Positions 24,785 to 34,344 of a stretch of DNA of 64,000 bases are shown here, in pieces. Origin of the DNA: JACKIC01 sp964392305. Its GTDB lineage: Bacteria; Planctomycetota; UBA1135; UBA2386. The translations under genes were made by a program, and so were the position numbers. The stretch is from assembly GCA_964392305.1 (NCBI GenBank), contig CAYMPV010000013.1, positions 1-64,000 of the forward strand, in the 5' to 3' direction. The notes below the pieces were generated by a model. That model was given only the letters and a program-made list of their open reading frames with translations, did not search any database and had not been told where the DNA came from. The stretch's first letter is position 1. Every line of letters begins with the position of its first letter.

Positions 24785-26104
24785 ATGTCCAAGTCAGTCA
24801 TCGAAACCGGCCTCGCCGTCGCCCTCTTCGTCGCCGTCGCGAACCCGATGCTCACCGCCCAGGACGCGGCACCGACCGGTCAGCCCGCGCGCTGCGCCAC
24901 GCCCAACACCTTCGGCGGCGGGGCGATGCTCGACAACCCGGACTGCGACTACTACCAGACCAACCCGAGCCAGACCTACGCGCCGACCAGCGTGCAGCGC
25001 ATTCCGGTGGTCGTGCACGTGATCCAGAACACCTCGGGCACCGGCAACCTCAGCAACAACCTGGTGCAGAGTCAGATCACGGTGCTCAACGAAGACTTCC
25101 GGGCGCTCACTGGCACCGCCGGGGCGAGCGGCGTCGACAGCCAGATCGAGTTCTTCCTGGCGACGACCGATCCGAACGGTCAGCCGACGACCGGCATCGT
25201 GCACTACACCAACAACACGTGGTTCGCGGACGCCGGCGGTTACTACAACTCGATCGCCTGGAACCCGCAGCGTTACCTGAACATCTACACCAACAACGCC
25301 GGTGGCGGCGGCGTGCTCGGTTATGTGCCGGCGATCCCGCAGTCGACCAACATCGCCGGCACCGCGGCCGATCGGGTGGTGATCCTCTACTCGGCGTTCG
25401 GTCGGCCGGGGATCGGCGGTTCGCCCTACAACCTCGGTCGCACCTGCACCCACGAAGTCGGGCACTACCTGGGGCTGTTCCACACCTTCGACAACGGCTG
25501 TGGCTCGAGCTCGGCGTGTTACACGAGCGGCGATCGCATCTGCGACACCAACCCCGAATCGCAACCGCGCTACGGCTGCCCGACGTCGGCGACCAGCTGC
25601 GGCAGCCTGGATCCGGTGCGCAACTACATGGACTACACCAACGACTCCTGCATGACCGGTTTCTCGGCCGAGCAGGTGCGGCGCATGCGTTGCACGTTGG
25701 TCAGTTATCGCCCCAACCTGGCGCAGCCGGCCGGCCCGATCGCGTCGGCGACCTCACGCAGCGGCGCCGGCAACCTCAACTCCGCGTTCTTCGCGACCCC
25801 GCCGCGCCTTGGGCTGCAGGCCTCGATGAACGTGGTGACCTTCAGCACCCCCTATTCGCTGGCGATGGTGCTGGGCTACACGGGCGCGGCCAACCAGCCG
25901 TTCAACGGCTACACCGTGCTGATCGACACGCTGTCGGCGCCGGTGCTGCAGATGCCGCTGATGGCCAGCTCGACGGTGGTGTCGTGGACTTATGCCGTGC
26001 CCAACGATCCGGCGCTCGGCGGGCTGCAGATCAAGACGCAGGCGTTGATGCTCGGCCAGACGTTCGCGCTGACCAACGCGATGGATCTGGTGCTCGGCAG
26101 CTGA
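24785..26104 (+). CDS. Secreted M43 (pappalysin-like) zinc metalloprotease
   Basis: A 439-residue secreted protease. The N-terminal signal (TGLAVALFVAVANPMLTAQ) precedes a catalytic domain with THEVGHYLGLFHTFDNGC (HExxHxxGxxH, about residues 221-232) and a Met-turn region, NYMDYTNDSCMTGFS, typical of the M43 family. About 105 C-terminal residues (AGNLNSAFFATPPRLGLQ onward) form a beta-rich tail seen in planctomycete-style secreted proteins. It probably degrades exogenous protein. It is divergent from the YHS gene, 162 bases apart. Confidence 0.9.
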   Translation: MSKSVIETGLAVALFVAVANPMLTAQDAAPTGQPARCATPNTFGGGAMLDNPDCDYYQTNPSQTYAPTSVQRIPVVVHVIQNTSGTGNLSNNLVQSQITVLNEDFRALTGTAGASGVDSQIEFFLATTDPNGQPTTGIVHYTNNTWFADAGGYYNSIAWNPQRYLNIYTNNAGGGGVLGYVPAIPQSTNIAGTAADRVVILYSAFGRPGIGGSPYNLGRTCTHEVGHYLGLFHTFDNGCGSSSACYTSGDRICDTNPESQPRYGCPTSATSCGSLDPVRNYMDYTNDSCMTGFSAEQVRRMRCTLVSYRPNLAQPAGPIASATSRSGAGNLNSAFFATPPRLGLQASMNVVTFSTPYSLAMVLGYTGAANQPFNGYTVLIDTLSAPVLQMPLMASSTVVSWTYAVPNDPALGGLQIKTQALMLGQTFALTNAMDLVLGS

Positions 26105-26180
26105 TCGACATGGCGCTGGCACCGACGCTGCGGTATGTGACGAGACCGCGTTGAGCGACTCGTCCCGAACGTCTGACCGG

Positions 26181-27752
26181 ATGCCGGCCGAAACCCTGCC
26201 CGCCGCGGACCACGGTGCCGGCATGGATGTCCAGCCGCGGTTCACGCTGCGCCATGGGCTGTGGCTGATCGCGGCAACGTTGCTGGCGGCGGCGCTGCGC
26301 ATGTGGCACCTGGGGGAGTGGTCGGTCTGGGTCGACGAAGGTTACACCTGGCGCGATGCCACCCTCCCGCTCGAGGGTGGGCTGAGCTTCTTCAGTACCG
26401 ACCGCGCCAACTACCCGTTGGCCTTCCTGATGCTGCGCGGCCTGCGCGACGTGGGCCTGACCGGCGACGACGAGTTCTCGCTGCGGCTGCCGTTCGCGCT
26501 GCTCGGCATCGCCTCGGTGCCGCTGCTGGCGTTGTGCGGGCGCCGGCTCGTCGGCCCCACCGCGGCCGTGATCGCGGCGCTGCTCTGCGCGGTGCACCCG
26601 TGGCACATCTTCTGGAGCCAGAACGCGCGCGGCTACATGCTCGTGTTCGTGGCCTCGATCGTGGTCGTCGACCGGGCCGTGCGCTGGACCCAGTACCACC
26701 GCAAGTTCGACGTGGTGCTCGGCGTGCTCGCGCTGCTGGTCGCCGCGCTGAGTCACCCGACCGGTCTGTTCCTGGGCGTCGGGGTTGGCGCGTTCGTGCT
26801 GCTGCGGCCGTTCGCGGGCGCTGATGGGCACCGGCTGTTGCTGGTCGCCGGCATCACGATCGCGGTCGTGATCGCCGGTTCGGTCCTGTTCGCGAAACTC
26901 TCGCCGTACCAGGAGTTCATGGCCTCGAAAGCCGCGCCCGAGGCGCTGCACTTCCTGCAGACCGTGGCCTACTACTTCCGCCCGGCGCTGCTGCTCGCGG
27001 GGCTCGCCGGTCTGGTGCTCGGCGGCTTGTGGTGGTCTTCGGTGCGCGGCCTGCTGGTCACGTGCCTGTTGCTGGCGCCGTTCATCGTGCTGCTCGCGAT
27101 CGGCGGTTCGCTGGTCAAGGCGACCGCGCGGTATGCGTTCTGCACCATGCCGATGTGGCTGCTGCTCGCGGGCAGGACCTGCGCGCCGTGGTTTGCCGGG
27201 CTGCGCGTCGAGGCCGCAGTGCGGCTGCTGCCGGCGGCGGCGGTGGTCGCGATCGTCGGCCTCGACCTCGTCACCGAGACGTTCGACTACCACGGTGCGC
27301 AACTCGGCCAGCGCGCCGACTGGCGGCAGGCATGTGCGTTCGCAGCGACGCGCGCCGGCGACGGACCGCTGCGGCTGGTGACGATGAACCAGTCGTCGGC
27401 CGAGTACTACCTGCGCCGCGACGTGTGGATGTCCGGCGGCGAGCGCAGATACCCCGGCGTCGCGGTGTGGGGGCTGACCAGGTGGAACCTCAACGACGGC
27501 AAGGCCGACGAGGTCCAGTTGCACGAGCCGGGCGGGCGCAACCACCTGCACTGGCAGCGAGAGCAGGCCGCCGCGCAGCATGCGGCGCTCGTGGTGCTGG
27601 TGAGTCTGCCCGAGCTCGGCGAGATCGACGGTGGCGGCGCGTTCTGGCGCGCGCTGCAGGACGAGTTCGAACTGGCGCTGTACCTGCCGTGTTGGGTGGG
27701 TCCCAAGGACGAGAGCCTCTACGTGTTCGTGCCGCGCAAGGAGGGTGGATGA
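26181..27752 (+). CDS. GT39/ArnT-like membrane glycosyltransferase
   Basis: A 523-residue polytopic membrane protein. The first extracytoplasmic loop has WVDEGYTWRD, the DE motif of PMT/ArnT-type (GT39/GT83) glycosyltransferases, and later HPWHIFWSQNARGYM, where these enzymes carry an R-Y/F motif. About 10-12 membrane segments are present, then a soluble C-terminal part. The donor would be a polyprenyl-phospho-sugar and the acceptor is unknown. I prefer the ATG at 26181 over a TTG at 26151. It is coupled by ATGA to the next gene. Confidence 0.82.
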   Translation: MPAETLPAADHGAGMDVQPRFTLRHGLWLIAATLLAAALRMWHLGEWSVWVDEGYTWRDATLPLEGGLSFFSTDRANYPLAFLMLRGLRDVGLTGDDEFSLRLPFALLGIASVPLLALCGRRLVGPTAAVIAALLCAVHPWHIFWSQNARGYMLVFVASIVVVDRAVRWTQYHRKFDVVLGVLALLVAALSHPTGLFLGVGVGAFVLLRPFAGADGHRLLLVAGITIAVVIAGSVLFAKLSPYQEFMASKAAPEALHFLQTVAYYFRPALLLAGLAGLVLGGLWWSSVRGLLVTCLLLAPFIVLLAIGGSLVKATARYAFCTMPMWLLLAGRTCAPWFAGLRVEAAVRLLPAAAVVAIVGLDLVTETFDYHGAQLGQRADWRQACAFAATRAGDGPLRLVTMNQSSAEYYLRRDVWMSGGERRYPGVAVWGLTRWNLNDGKADEVQLHEPGGRNHLHWQREQAAAQHAALVVLVSLPELGEIDGGGAFWRALQDEFELALYLPCWVGPKDESLYVFVPRKEGG

Positions 27753-29431
27753 ACCACGCAAACTGCATCGATCGCCGTGCGGCGCTGCTGTTGACGCTGC
27801 TCATCGCGTTGTTGAACGCGTGCTGTGGGGTTCCCGAACGCGCTGTCGCACCGGCCGTCGACGTGGACGTCGACGTCTGCGTCTACGGCGCCACCTCGGC
27901 CGGCGTGATCGCCGCGATCGAATGCGCGCGGCAGGGCCGTTCGGTGGTGCTGCTCGATGCCGACGGCTGGATCGGTGGACTGACGACGTCGGGGCTGGGC
28001 GCGACGGACGTCGGCAACAAGGATGCGATCGGTGGTCTGGCCCGCGAGTTCTACCGGCGGGTGCGGGCCCACTACGACCGGCCGCAGGCCTGGACTGCGC
28101 AGCGCCGCGACGAGTTCCGCGGGCGTGGCCACGACGCCGGTGGCGACGCGGCGTGGACGTTCGAGCCGAGCGTCGCGCAGGCGGTGTTCGCGGCGATGTT
28201 GCTCGAACAACGTGTCGACGTGCGCACCGCCAGGTTGGATCGAGGCCCTGGCGGGGTGCACAAGGACGGGGCGACGATCCGGTCGTTGCGCTGCGAAGAC
28301 GGCACCGTGGTCGGCGCGCGGATGTTCCTGGACTGCACCTACGAGGGTGACCTGCTGGCCGCAGCGGGCTGTGCGTTCGTCGTCGGCCGTGAGTCGAACG
28401 CGCGGCACGGCGAGACCCTCAATGGCGTGCAGACGGCGAACGCGACCAAACACCAGTTCACGGTGCGCGTCGACCCCTACGTGGTGCCCGGTGACCCGGC
28501 GAGCGGCCTGCTGCCGCACGTGCAGGCCGGCGGCCCGGGGGTGGAGGGTGCCGGCGACCACCGCGTGCAGGCCTACTGCTTCCGAATCTGCGCGACCGAC
28601 GATCCCGACAATCGCGTGCCGTGGCCCAGACCCGAGGGTTACGACGCCGCCGAGTTCGAGCTGCTGCTGCGCTACTTCGCGGCCGGCAGCACGCTGGCGC
28701 CTTGGCATCCGGTGTGGATGCCCAACCGCAAGACCGACAGCAACAACAACGGCGCGTTCTCGACCGACTACGTCGGTGCCAACTACGCCTACCCGACCGC
28801 GGACTACGCCACCCGCGCGGTGATCGTCGCCGAACACCGGCGCTATCAGCAGGGGCTGCTGTGGACCCTGGCCCACGATCCGCGCGTGCCGGCCAAGGTG
28901 CGCGCCGAGTTCGAGCGCTTCGGACTGGCGCGGGACGAGTTCGTGGACCACGACCACTGGCCGCCGCTGCTCTACGTGCGTGAGGGTCGACGCCTGCTCG
29001 GGGAACACGTGGTCACCGAGGACCACTGCATGGGCCGCGTCGTCGATCCCGATCCGGTCGGCATGGGCGCCTATGCGATGGACAGTCACAACGTGCAGCG
29101 TCACGTCGCGGCGGACGGCAGCGTGCGCAACGAAGGGGATGTGCAGGTGCGCGTGCCGGCGCCCTACGGCATCTCCTATCGGGCCCTCGTCCCGCAGCGC
29201 GAGCAGGCCACCAATCTGCTGGTGCCGGTTTGCGTCAGCGCCAGCCACATCGCCTACGGCTCGATCCGCATGGAGCCGGTGTTCATGGTGCTGGCGCAGT
29301 CGGCGGCGATCGCGGCCGACCTGGCGCTCTCCGGCGGGTCAGCCGTGCAGGACGTCGACTACGCGGCGTTGCGCGACCGCCTGCTGGCCGCGGGGCAGGT
29401 GCTCGCGTGGCCGCCGGGCGAATTGCGATGA
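27749..29431 (+). CDS. FAD-dependent oxidoreductase, lipoprotein form
   Basis: A 560-residue protein of the FAD_oxidored (PF12831-like) family common in planctomycetes. A signal peptide ends in a lipobox-like NAC (LLIALLNACCG), so it may be lipid-anchored. The dinucleotide fold CVYGATSAGVIAAIECARQG and the IGGLTTSGLGATDVGNK block are diagnostic. A C-terminal stretch ending ASHIAYGSIRMEPVFMVLAQ supplies the FAD-site end. The substrate is unknown. It overlaps the GT39 gene (ATGA), suggesting both act on the same extracellular glycan or export step. Confidence 0.85.
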   Translation: MNHANCIDRRAALLLTLLIALLNACCGVPERAVAPAVDVDVDVCVYGATSAGVIAAIECARQGRSVVLLDADGWIGGLTTSGLGATDVGNKDAIGGLAREFYRRVRAHYDRPQAWTAQRRDEFRGRGHDAGGDAAWTFEPSVAQAVFAAMLLEQRVDVRTARLDRGPGGVHKDGATIRSLRCEDGTVVGARMFLDCTYEGDLLAAAGCAFVVGRESNARHGETLNGVQTANATKHQFTVRVDPYVVPGDPASGLLPHVQAGGPGVEGAGDHRVQAYCFRICATDDPDNRVPWPRPEGYDAAEFELLLRYFAAGSTLAPWHPVWMPNRKTDSNNNGAFSTDYVGANYAYPTADYATRAVIVAEHRRYQQGLLWTLAHDPRVPAKVRAEFERFGLARDEFVDHDHWPPLLYVREGRRLLGEHVVTEDHCMGRVVDPDPVGMGAYAMDSHNVQRHVAADGSVRNEGDVQVRVPAPYGISYRALVPQREQATNLLVPVCVSASHIAYGSIRMEPVFMVLAQSAAIAADLALSGGSAVQDVDYAALRDRLLAAGQVLAWPPGELR

Positions 29432-29476
29432 GCGCGCGACTTGCGCCCTGACGTGGTCCTGGCCGATCATGTCGGC

Positions 29477-30661
29477 ATGAAACACGCCGTGCGTTTGGGG
29501 CTGATCCTGGGGGCGCTCGCGCCACTCGTCGGCCAGGAGCCGGTCAAGTTCGAGGCGAGCGAGTTCGTGCGTTTCGTCAAGGAAGGAGACGGCGGCCATC
29601 TCGACACGGCGGTCACGACCTACAAGAAGGGTGACGTCGAACTGGTGCTCTACGGCGCGGTGCACATCGCCGATCAGGCCGTCTACGAGGCGCTCAACGA
29701 CCGCTTCACGACCTGCGACGTGTTGCTCTACGAACTGGTCGGGCCGGCCGACTACCGGCCCAGCCGCGACGCCGCCGAGCGCGGCACGAGCCCGGTCTCG
29801 TTGCTGCAGCAGGCGCTCAAGAACTCGATGCAGCTGTCGTTCCAACTCGACGCGATCGACTACTCACCGGCCAACTTCGTGCACGCTGACATGACCCCCG
29901 AGGAGTTCGAGGAGAGCATGAGCGAGCGCGGCGAGAGCGTGCTGTCGATCATGATCGACATGATGCTGGCCGGCGCCAAACACCAACGGGAACTCGCCGA
30001 CGCGGGCGAGGCCCCGCCCGGGCTCGACGTCGATCTGGTCAAGGCGTTCCGCAGCGGTGAGGGGCGCCACACGCTGCGCATGATGTTCGCCGAGCAGCTG
30101 CAGCAGATCGAGCTGATGGCGACGGGCGGCAAGGAGGGCAGCACGCTGCTCGAGGGGCGCAACGAGAAGTGCCTGCAGGTGCTGCAGCAGGAACTGCAGA
30201 AGGACCACAAGCGCATCGGCATCTACTACGGTGCCGCGCACCTGCCGCACATGGAGCGGCGCCTGGTGCAGGACCTGGGGTTCACGCGCACCGGGCAGGA
30301 GTGGCTGGTCGCGTGGGACTGCAAGAAGCGCCCGGATCCGAAGTACAACCGCGCCTTGGTCAAGCAGCGTCAACAGTGCCGCAGCGAGCTCGAGGGGCTG
30401 GCTCTGGTCGCACGCGACTTCCGCCGCAAGGTGCGCCCCGACGCCGTGGCCGACGTGGCCTTGTTGGCCTCGACGCTGCGCGAGGCGGACTCGATGTGGT
30501 ACGCCGGCCCGCGGCAGGACCCGTGGGGCAACGACTACGTGCTGCGCAAACGCAGCGTCGGCATCCGTTGGGAATGTGTCAGCGCCGGGCAGGACGGTGT
30601 GCTCGGCACCGAGGACGACCTCGTGGCCCAGGAGCCGCGCCTCGGCCTGTTCGGTCGCTAA
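29477..30661 (+). CDS. TraB/GumN-like protein with a GspG-like C-terminal tail
   Basis: A 394-residue protein with a signal-like N-terminus. Residues 20-280 resemble TraB/GumN (Tiki-like) putative metalloproteases: VLYGAVHIADQAVYEAL, VLLYELVGPAD and IGIYYGAAHLPHMERRL, where paired Gly-His and Glu motifs would bind metal. The last ~45 residues (WYAGPRQDPWGNDYVLRK...GQDGVLGTEDDL) match the C-terminal core of type II secretion pseudopilin GspG, including the calcium-loop area. This fusion is unusual. Its stop overlaps the convergent M28 stop (CTAA). Confidence 0.8.
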   Translation: MKHAVRLGLILGALAPLVGQEPVKFEASEFVRFVKEGDGGHLDTAVTTYKKGDVELVLYGAVHIADQAVYEALNDRFTTCDVLLYELVGPADYRPSRDAAERGTSPVSLLQQALKNSMQLSFQLDAIDYSPANFVHADMTPEEFEESMSERGESVLSIMIDMMLAGAKHQRELADAGEAPPGLDVDLVKAFRSGEGRHTLRMMFAEQLQQIELMATGGKEGSTLLEGRNEKCLQVLQQELQKDHKRIGIYYGAAHLPHMERRLVQDLGFTRTGQEWLVAWDCKKRPDPKYNRALVKQRQQCRSELEGLALVARDFRRKVRPDAVADVALLASTLREADSMWYAGPRQDPWGNDYVLRKRSVGIRWECVSAGQDGVLGTEDDLVAQEPRLGLFGR

Positions 30662-32283
30662 CGGCCGGGGGTCTTGCCGCCGGATTGCCTGCCGAGCTCG
30701 CGCGGCCGTTCCTTGTCGTTCGCGGCTTCCCAACCGGTCCAGCACGCGGTGCGCGCGATCGCCTCCATGCTGACGTAGTCGAGTCGGTCCGCCGAGTCGG
30801 TGACCTTGTGGTAATCGGGGTGTTCGCCGTCGCAGAAGAACACCACCGGCACACCCAGGCGCGCGAAGTTGTAGTGGTCGCTGCGTTCGTAGTACTGGTC
30901 ACCGCTGGTGAAGGTGATGCCGAACTTCGCGCCGATGCTGACGCCGTTCTGCACCAGCGTCGAGAACTTGGCGTGGTCTGCGCTCGGGGTGATCTGCATG
31001 CCGATCTTGCCGCTGCCGACCTTGTCGGCGTCGGTCACGGCGCGACCGATCATGTCGATGTTGATGTCGGCGACGATCTTGTCGAGCGCCCACGTCGGGT
31101 TCTCGCTGAACCAGTGCGAACCCCACAGGCCGAGTTCTTCACCGCTGACCGACAGGAAGATCACCGAACGCGCCGGCTCGACCTCACTCTTCGCGAACGC
31201 CGCGGCGATCTCGAGCAGCCCCGACGTGCCGCTGGCGTTGTCGTCGGCGCCGTTGAAGACGTCACCGTCGAGCCGGCGGCCGACGTGGTCGTGATGCGCG
31301 GAGAACACGATCGCCTCGCTCTTCTTCGTGGTGCCGGGAAGGTAGGCGACGACGTTGCCGGCCTTGGCCTTGTCGTCCTCCTTGACGACGATGGTCAGCT
31401 TGCCGGTCGCCTTGTCGTTGGTGATCGCGGTCTTGGGCGCGCCGTCTTCGTCGAGTTCGACGCCGACATGATCGAGCAGCAGCCGGCTCTGCGCAGCCGA
31501 CAGGATCAGCAGCGGGATGCGCATGCCCAGCTCGCGCCCGCCCGAGCCGTAACGCAGCTGGGCGTGGTCGGGCAGCAGGCCCCGGTAGTTGAGCGTGTTG
31601 CCGAACGATCCCTGGTCGTCGAGCAGGCAGACGACACCCGCGTCCGCGCCCTTGTTGGCGAGTTGCTGGGCGATGTTGACGTAGCGCGTGACCGCCTGCA
31701 GGTCGTTGCCCGGCCCCTGGCGCGCGCCGGTTTCGCCGGCGTCGCGCGGCCGCGGTTTGCTCAGGACCACCAGCGGGATCTTGCGCGCGAGGCCACCCTG
31801 CACCTGATCGGGCGAGCCGTTGCCGCACCATGCGAACCGCCCGGACAGGTTGATCTTGTCCTTGCCGGAGGCGTGTAGGACCGCGAAGTCCGTGTTGAGC
31901 TTCTTGCCGCCGATGGTCAGCGCCGTGCTCTTGTCGAGATAGACGCGCTGCAGCGGGTAGCTCTGCACGAAGCCCTTCTTGTCGCCGAGCGGCAGCAGCC
32001 CGAGCTTGGCGAAGTGGGCCGCGACGTAGTCGGCGGTCGCCTGCTGGCCGGCGCTCGAGGTGTAGCGGCCGGCGCGTGCGTCGTCGGCGAGCCAGTAGGC
32101 GTGGGTGCGCAGGTCGCCGCGATCGATGTGTTCGAGCAACGCGGGTGCCCCTTCCGGCAGGGCCGCGGCGGGGCCGAGCTCGGGCAACGCCGGCGTCGTG
32201 GTCGTCTTGGGCGCATCCTGTGCCCACAGGGTGCAGCCGAGCAGCAGCGGCAGCCACCGGCCAGTGGTGATCGATCTTCGCAT
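30658..32283 (-). CDS. M28-family secreted peptidase
   Basis: A 541-residue protein with a signal peptide (RWLPLLLGCTLWAQ). A protease-associated-like domain lies between about residues 120 and 310. The M28 zinc ligands follow: VFSAHHDHVGRR (His and Asp), NGADDNASGTSG (Asp), SGEELGLWGSH (catalytic Glu and Glu), NIDMIG (Asp) and DGEHPDYHKVTD (His). It likely acts as an aminopeptidase or carboxypeptidase in the periplasm. It shares no operon here. Confidence 0.9.
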   Translation of the reverse strand: MRRSITTGRWLPLLLGCTLWAQDAPKTTTTPALPELGPAAALPEGAPALLEHIDRGDLRTHAYWLADDARAGRYTSSAGQQATADYVAAHFAKLGLLPLGDKKGFVQSYPLQRVYLDKSTALTIGGKKLNTDFAVLHASGKDKINLSGRFAWCGNGSPDQVQGGLARKIPLVVLSKPRPRDAGETGARQGPGNDLQAVTRYVNIAQQLANKGADAGVVCLLDDQGSFGNTLNYRGLLPDHAQLRYGSGGRELGMRIPLLILSAAQSRLLLDHVGVELDEDGAPKTAITNDKATGKLTIVVKEDDKAKAGNVVAYLPGTTKKSEAIVFSAHHDHVGRRLDGDVFNGADDNASGTSGLLEIAAAFAKSEVEPARSVIFLSVSGEELGLWGSHWFSENPTWALDKIVADINIDMIGRAVTDADKVGSGKIGMQITPSADHAKFSTLVQNGVSIGAKFGITFTSGDQYYERSDHYNFARLGVPVVFFCDGEHPDYHKVTDSADRLDYVSMEAIARTACWTGWEAANDKERPRELGRQSGGKTPGR

Positions 32284-32311
32284 GGGCGCGGCAGTCTACC
32301 GCGCGCAGCGG

Positions 32312-33820
32312 TCAGCCGTCGGCATCGTCGCCGCCGCTGTCGAGCAATCGCCGCAGCCGTTCGGGGTCGTGGTGCACGGTCAGGCTGCGGACCTGTGCCG
32401 GCACCACAGCCCCGGCCGGCAGGCCCTTGGGCTTGCGCACGTGCTTCTTGTGCGTGTAGATGACCTCGATGCGGTGCTCGCCGCGCGCCTTGCTGAAGTG
32501 CACGGCCAGGGTGCCGGCGTCGAGCAGCGTCTGCAGGCTGGCGGTCTTGCTCTTCGGCAGCTTGATGACGACGTGCGAGCCCGGCCGTCCGCCGCCGACG
32601 TGCAGCCACAGGTCGTTGCCGTTGGCGACGCGCATCGTCAGCCGGTCGTTCTGCTCGTTGTTGCGACCGACGAGGATCTGGTAACCCTCGATCGACACGA
32701 AGCGGCGGAAGTTCTCGCCGGGCGGCGGCGCCTTGGCTTTGGTGGACGAGTGCGGAGGCGAGCCGCTGGCCTTGGGCAGCGCACCCAGGCGTTCGAGGAC
32801 GGCGCGCCATTCGGCGAGAGACGCCGCAGGGGTCAGGGCGCCGTCCGCGGGCAGCTGTTGCAGCACCGCCTGCACCGCCGCCGCCTGCGCCTGGGCCTCC
32901 TGCAGGCGACGTTCGGCGATCGCGTGGCCGTCGGCGAGGCGACGGGCCTTCTCGTAGAGCGCCTGAGCCTGGGCCGTCACGGGCTTGCTGGGGTCGAGTT
33001 CGATGGTGCGCGCACTGCCGTCGAGCGGATCGGTCACCGTCATGCGATCGGCGCCGCGCCGCACCGTGTGTGCGTAGGCGAGCATCAGGTCGGCCGTGCC
33101 GCGCAACTGCGCGGCGCGTTCGGTGTCGGCGAGTTGGCGCGACAGGCCTTCGATCTTGTGGCCGAGCTTGCCGAGGGCGCGCGACGCGGCGCGGCGCAGC
33201 GTGTCGACGTCGGCGCGCAGGCCGGCCGTGTGGTCGAGCTCACCGAAGTGTGCGTCGATCGCCGCCAGCACCGGCGGTGAGAACCTTGGTGGTGGCTCTG
33301 GTGGCGCGGCGATGGCAGCGGGAGGCGGTTCGTAGCGATCGCCGGGCCGCAGGCGGCGCACCGCCGTGACCACCTCGCGCGACAGCACCAGGGCCTTGCC
33401 GTCGCGATCACACAGGCACCACAGCCCGCGGGAACCGAACAGTTCGACCTCGAGGCGGCGGTCGCCGCCTGCGGTGTGCCAGGCGAACTGGCAGCGTCGC
33501 TCGCCGTCGCTGATCGCCACCTGGCGCAGTTCGGCGTCGGCCAACTCCTTGGCCAGCAGATCGGCGGGGGTGCTGCGACGGCGCGCGTCCTTGCCAAAAC
33601 GCCGCGAGGTCAGCGTGACGCGGGCGCGGGTGCCGCCCGGCGCGATGTGCAGGAAGTGCTTGCGGCCGTCATCCTGCTGCAGCACGAGCAGCAGGTCGTC
33701 GTGGCTCGTCAACACCACCGCCTCGAGCACGCGGCAGCCGACCAGCGGCTGCAATTCGGCGACGGCGGCGGCGAGTTCGCCCGCACTGAGCCCACGCGGG
33801 ACCTCGGCGGGCGCGGTCAT
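32312..33820 (-). CDS. rqcH: NFACT-family protein (RqcH/Rqc2-like)
   Basis: A 502-residue protein of the NFACT family, which binds split large subunits and recruits tRNA-Ala for C-terminal tailing of stalled chains. The NFACT-N half (about 1-170) is followed by coiled coil (about 185-330) and the NFACT-R domain: FVSIEGYQILVGRNNEQND, NDLWLHVGGGRPGSHVVI. The Asp-Arg pair near residue 97 of RqcH aligns with Glu-Arg (DGERRCQF) by my hand alignment, so the tailing role needs checking. It follows ndk with a gap of two bases. Confidence 0.85.
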   Translation of the reverse strand: MTAPAEVPRGLSAGELAAAVAELQPLVGCRVLEAVVLTSHDDLLLVLQQDDGRKHFLHIAPGGTRARVTLTSRRFGKDARRRSTPADLLAKELADAELRQVAISDGERRCQFAWHTAGGDRRLEVELFGSRGLWCLCDRDGKALVLSREVVTAVRRLRPGDRYEPPPAAIAAPPEPPPRFSPPVLAAIDAHFGELDHTAGLRADVDTLRRAASRALGKLGHKIEGLSRQLADTERAAQLRGTADLMLAYAHTVRRGADRMTVTDPLDGSARTIELDPSKPVTAQAQALYEKARRLADGHAIAERRLQEAQAQAAAVQAVLQQLPADGALTPAASLAEWRAVLERLGALPKASGSPPHSSTKAKAPPPGENFRRFVSIEGYQILVGRNNEQNDRLTMRVANGNDLWLHVGGGRPGSHVVIKLPKSKTASLQTLLDAGTLAVHFSKARGEHRIEVIYTHKKHVRKPKGLPAGAVVPAQVRSLTVHHDPERLRRLLDSGGDDADG

Positions 33821-33822
33821 TC

Positions 33823-34290
33823 CTACTTCTTGAGTTCCTCGACCGGGTCGTAGATCCAGCCGAAGGCGGCGTAGTCGAAGTCGACGAGGCCTTCGGGGAA
33901 GAACAACTCGAGCTCGCGCGCGGCCGCTTCGGGGCTGTCACTGCCGTGCACGAGGTTGTAGCTGCGGCTGACGCCGAAATCGCCGCGGATGGTGCCCGGA
34001 GCGGCGTCGGCGCCGAAGGTCGCGCCCATCAGGTTGCGGCAGATCTTGATCGCGTCGATGCCTTCGAGAGCGAGCGCGACGACCGGCGAACTGGTCATGA
34101 ACTTGACCAGGCCCGGGTAGAACTTGCGTTCCTTGTGGGCTTCGTAGTGCCTGGCCGCCAGCTCGGGCTTGATCTTCATCAGCTTCATCGCGGCGATCTT
34201 CAGGCCCTTCTGTTCGAAGCGGCTCAGGACCTGGCCGACGAGGCCCCGCTGGACGGCGTCGGGCTTGAGGAGGATGAGGGTGCGTTCCAT
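33823..34290 (-). CDS. ndk: Nucleoside diphosphate kinase
   Basis: A 155-residue enzyme that transfers the gamma-phosphate between nucleoside triphosphates and diphosphates. It begins ERTLILLKPDAVQRGLVGQV. The active-site His is His115 in YNLVHGSDSPE, and MGATFGADAAPGTIRGDF is present. The length fits the family. It lies two bases before the rqcH-like gene, so both are likely on one transcript, and it is divergent from the coiled-coil lipoprotein. Confidence 0.97.
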   Translation of the reverse strand: MERTLILLKPDAVQRGLVGQVLSRFEQKGLKIAAMKLMKIKPELAARHYEAHKERKFYPGLVKFMTSSPVVALALEGIDAIKICRNLMGATFGADAAPGTIRGDFGVSRSYNLVHGSDSPEAAARELELFFPEGLVDFDYAAFGWIYDPVEELKK

Positions 34291-34344
34291 GGCGGATCGG
34301 GTTCGGTTGGGATTCGAGGCTGGGCTGGCAGTGAAAGGGCGAAG

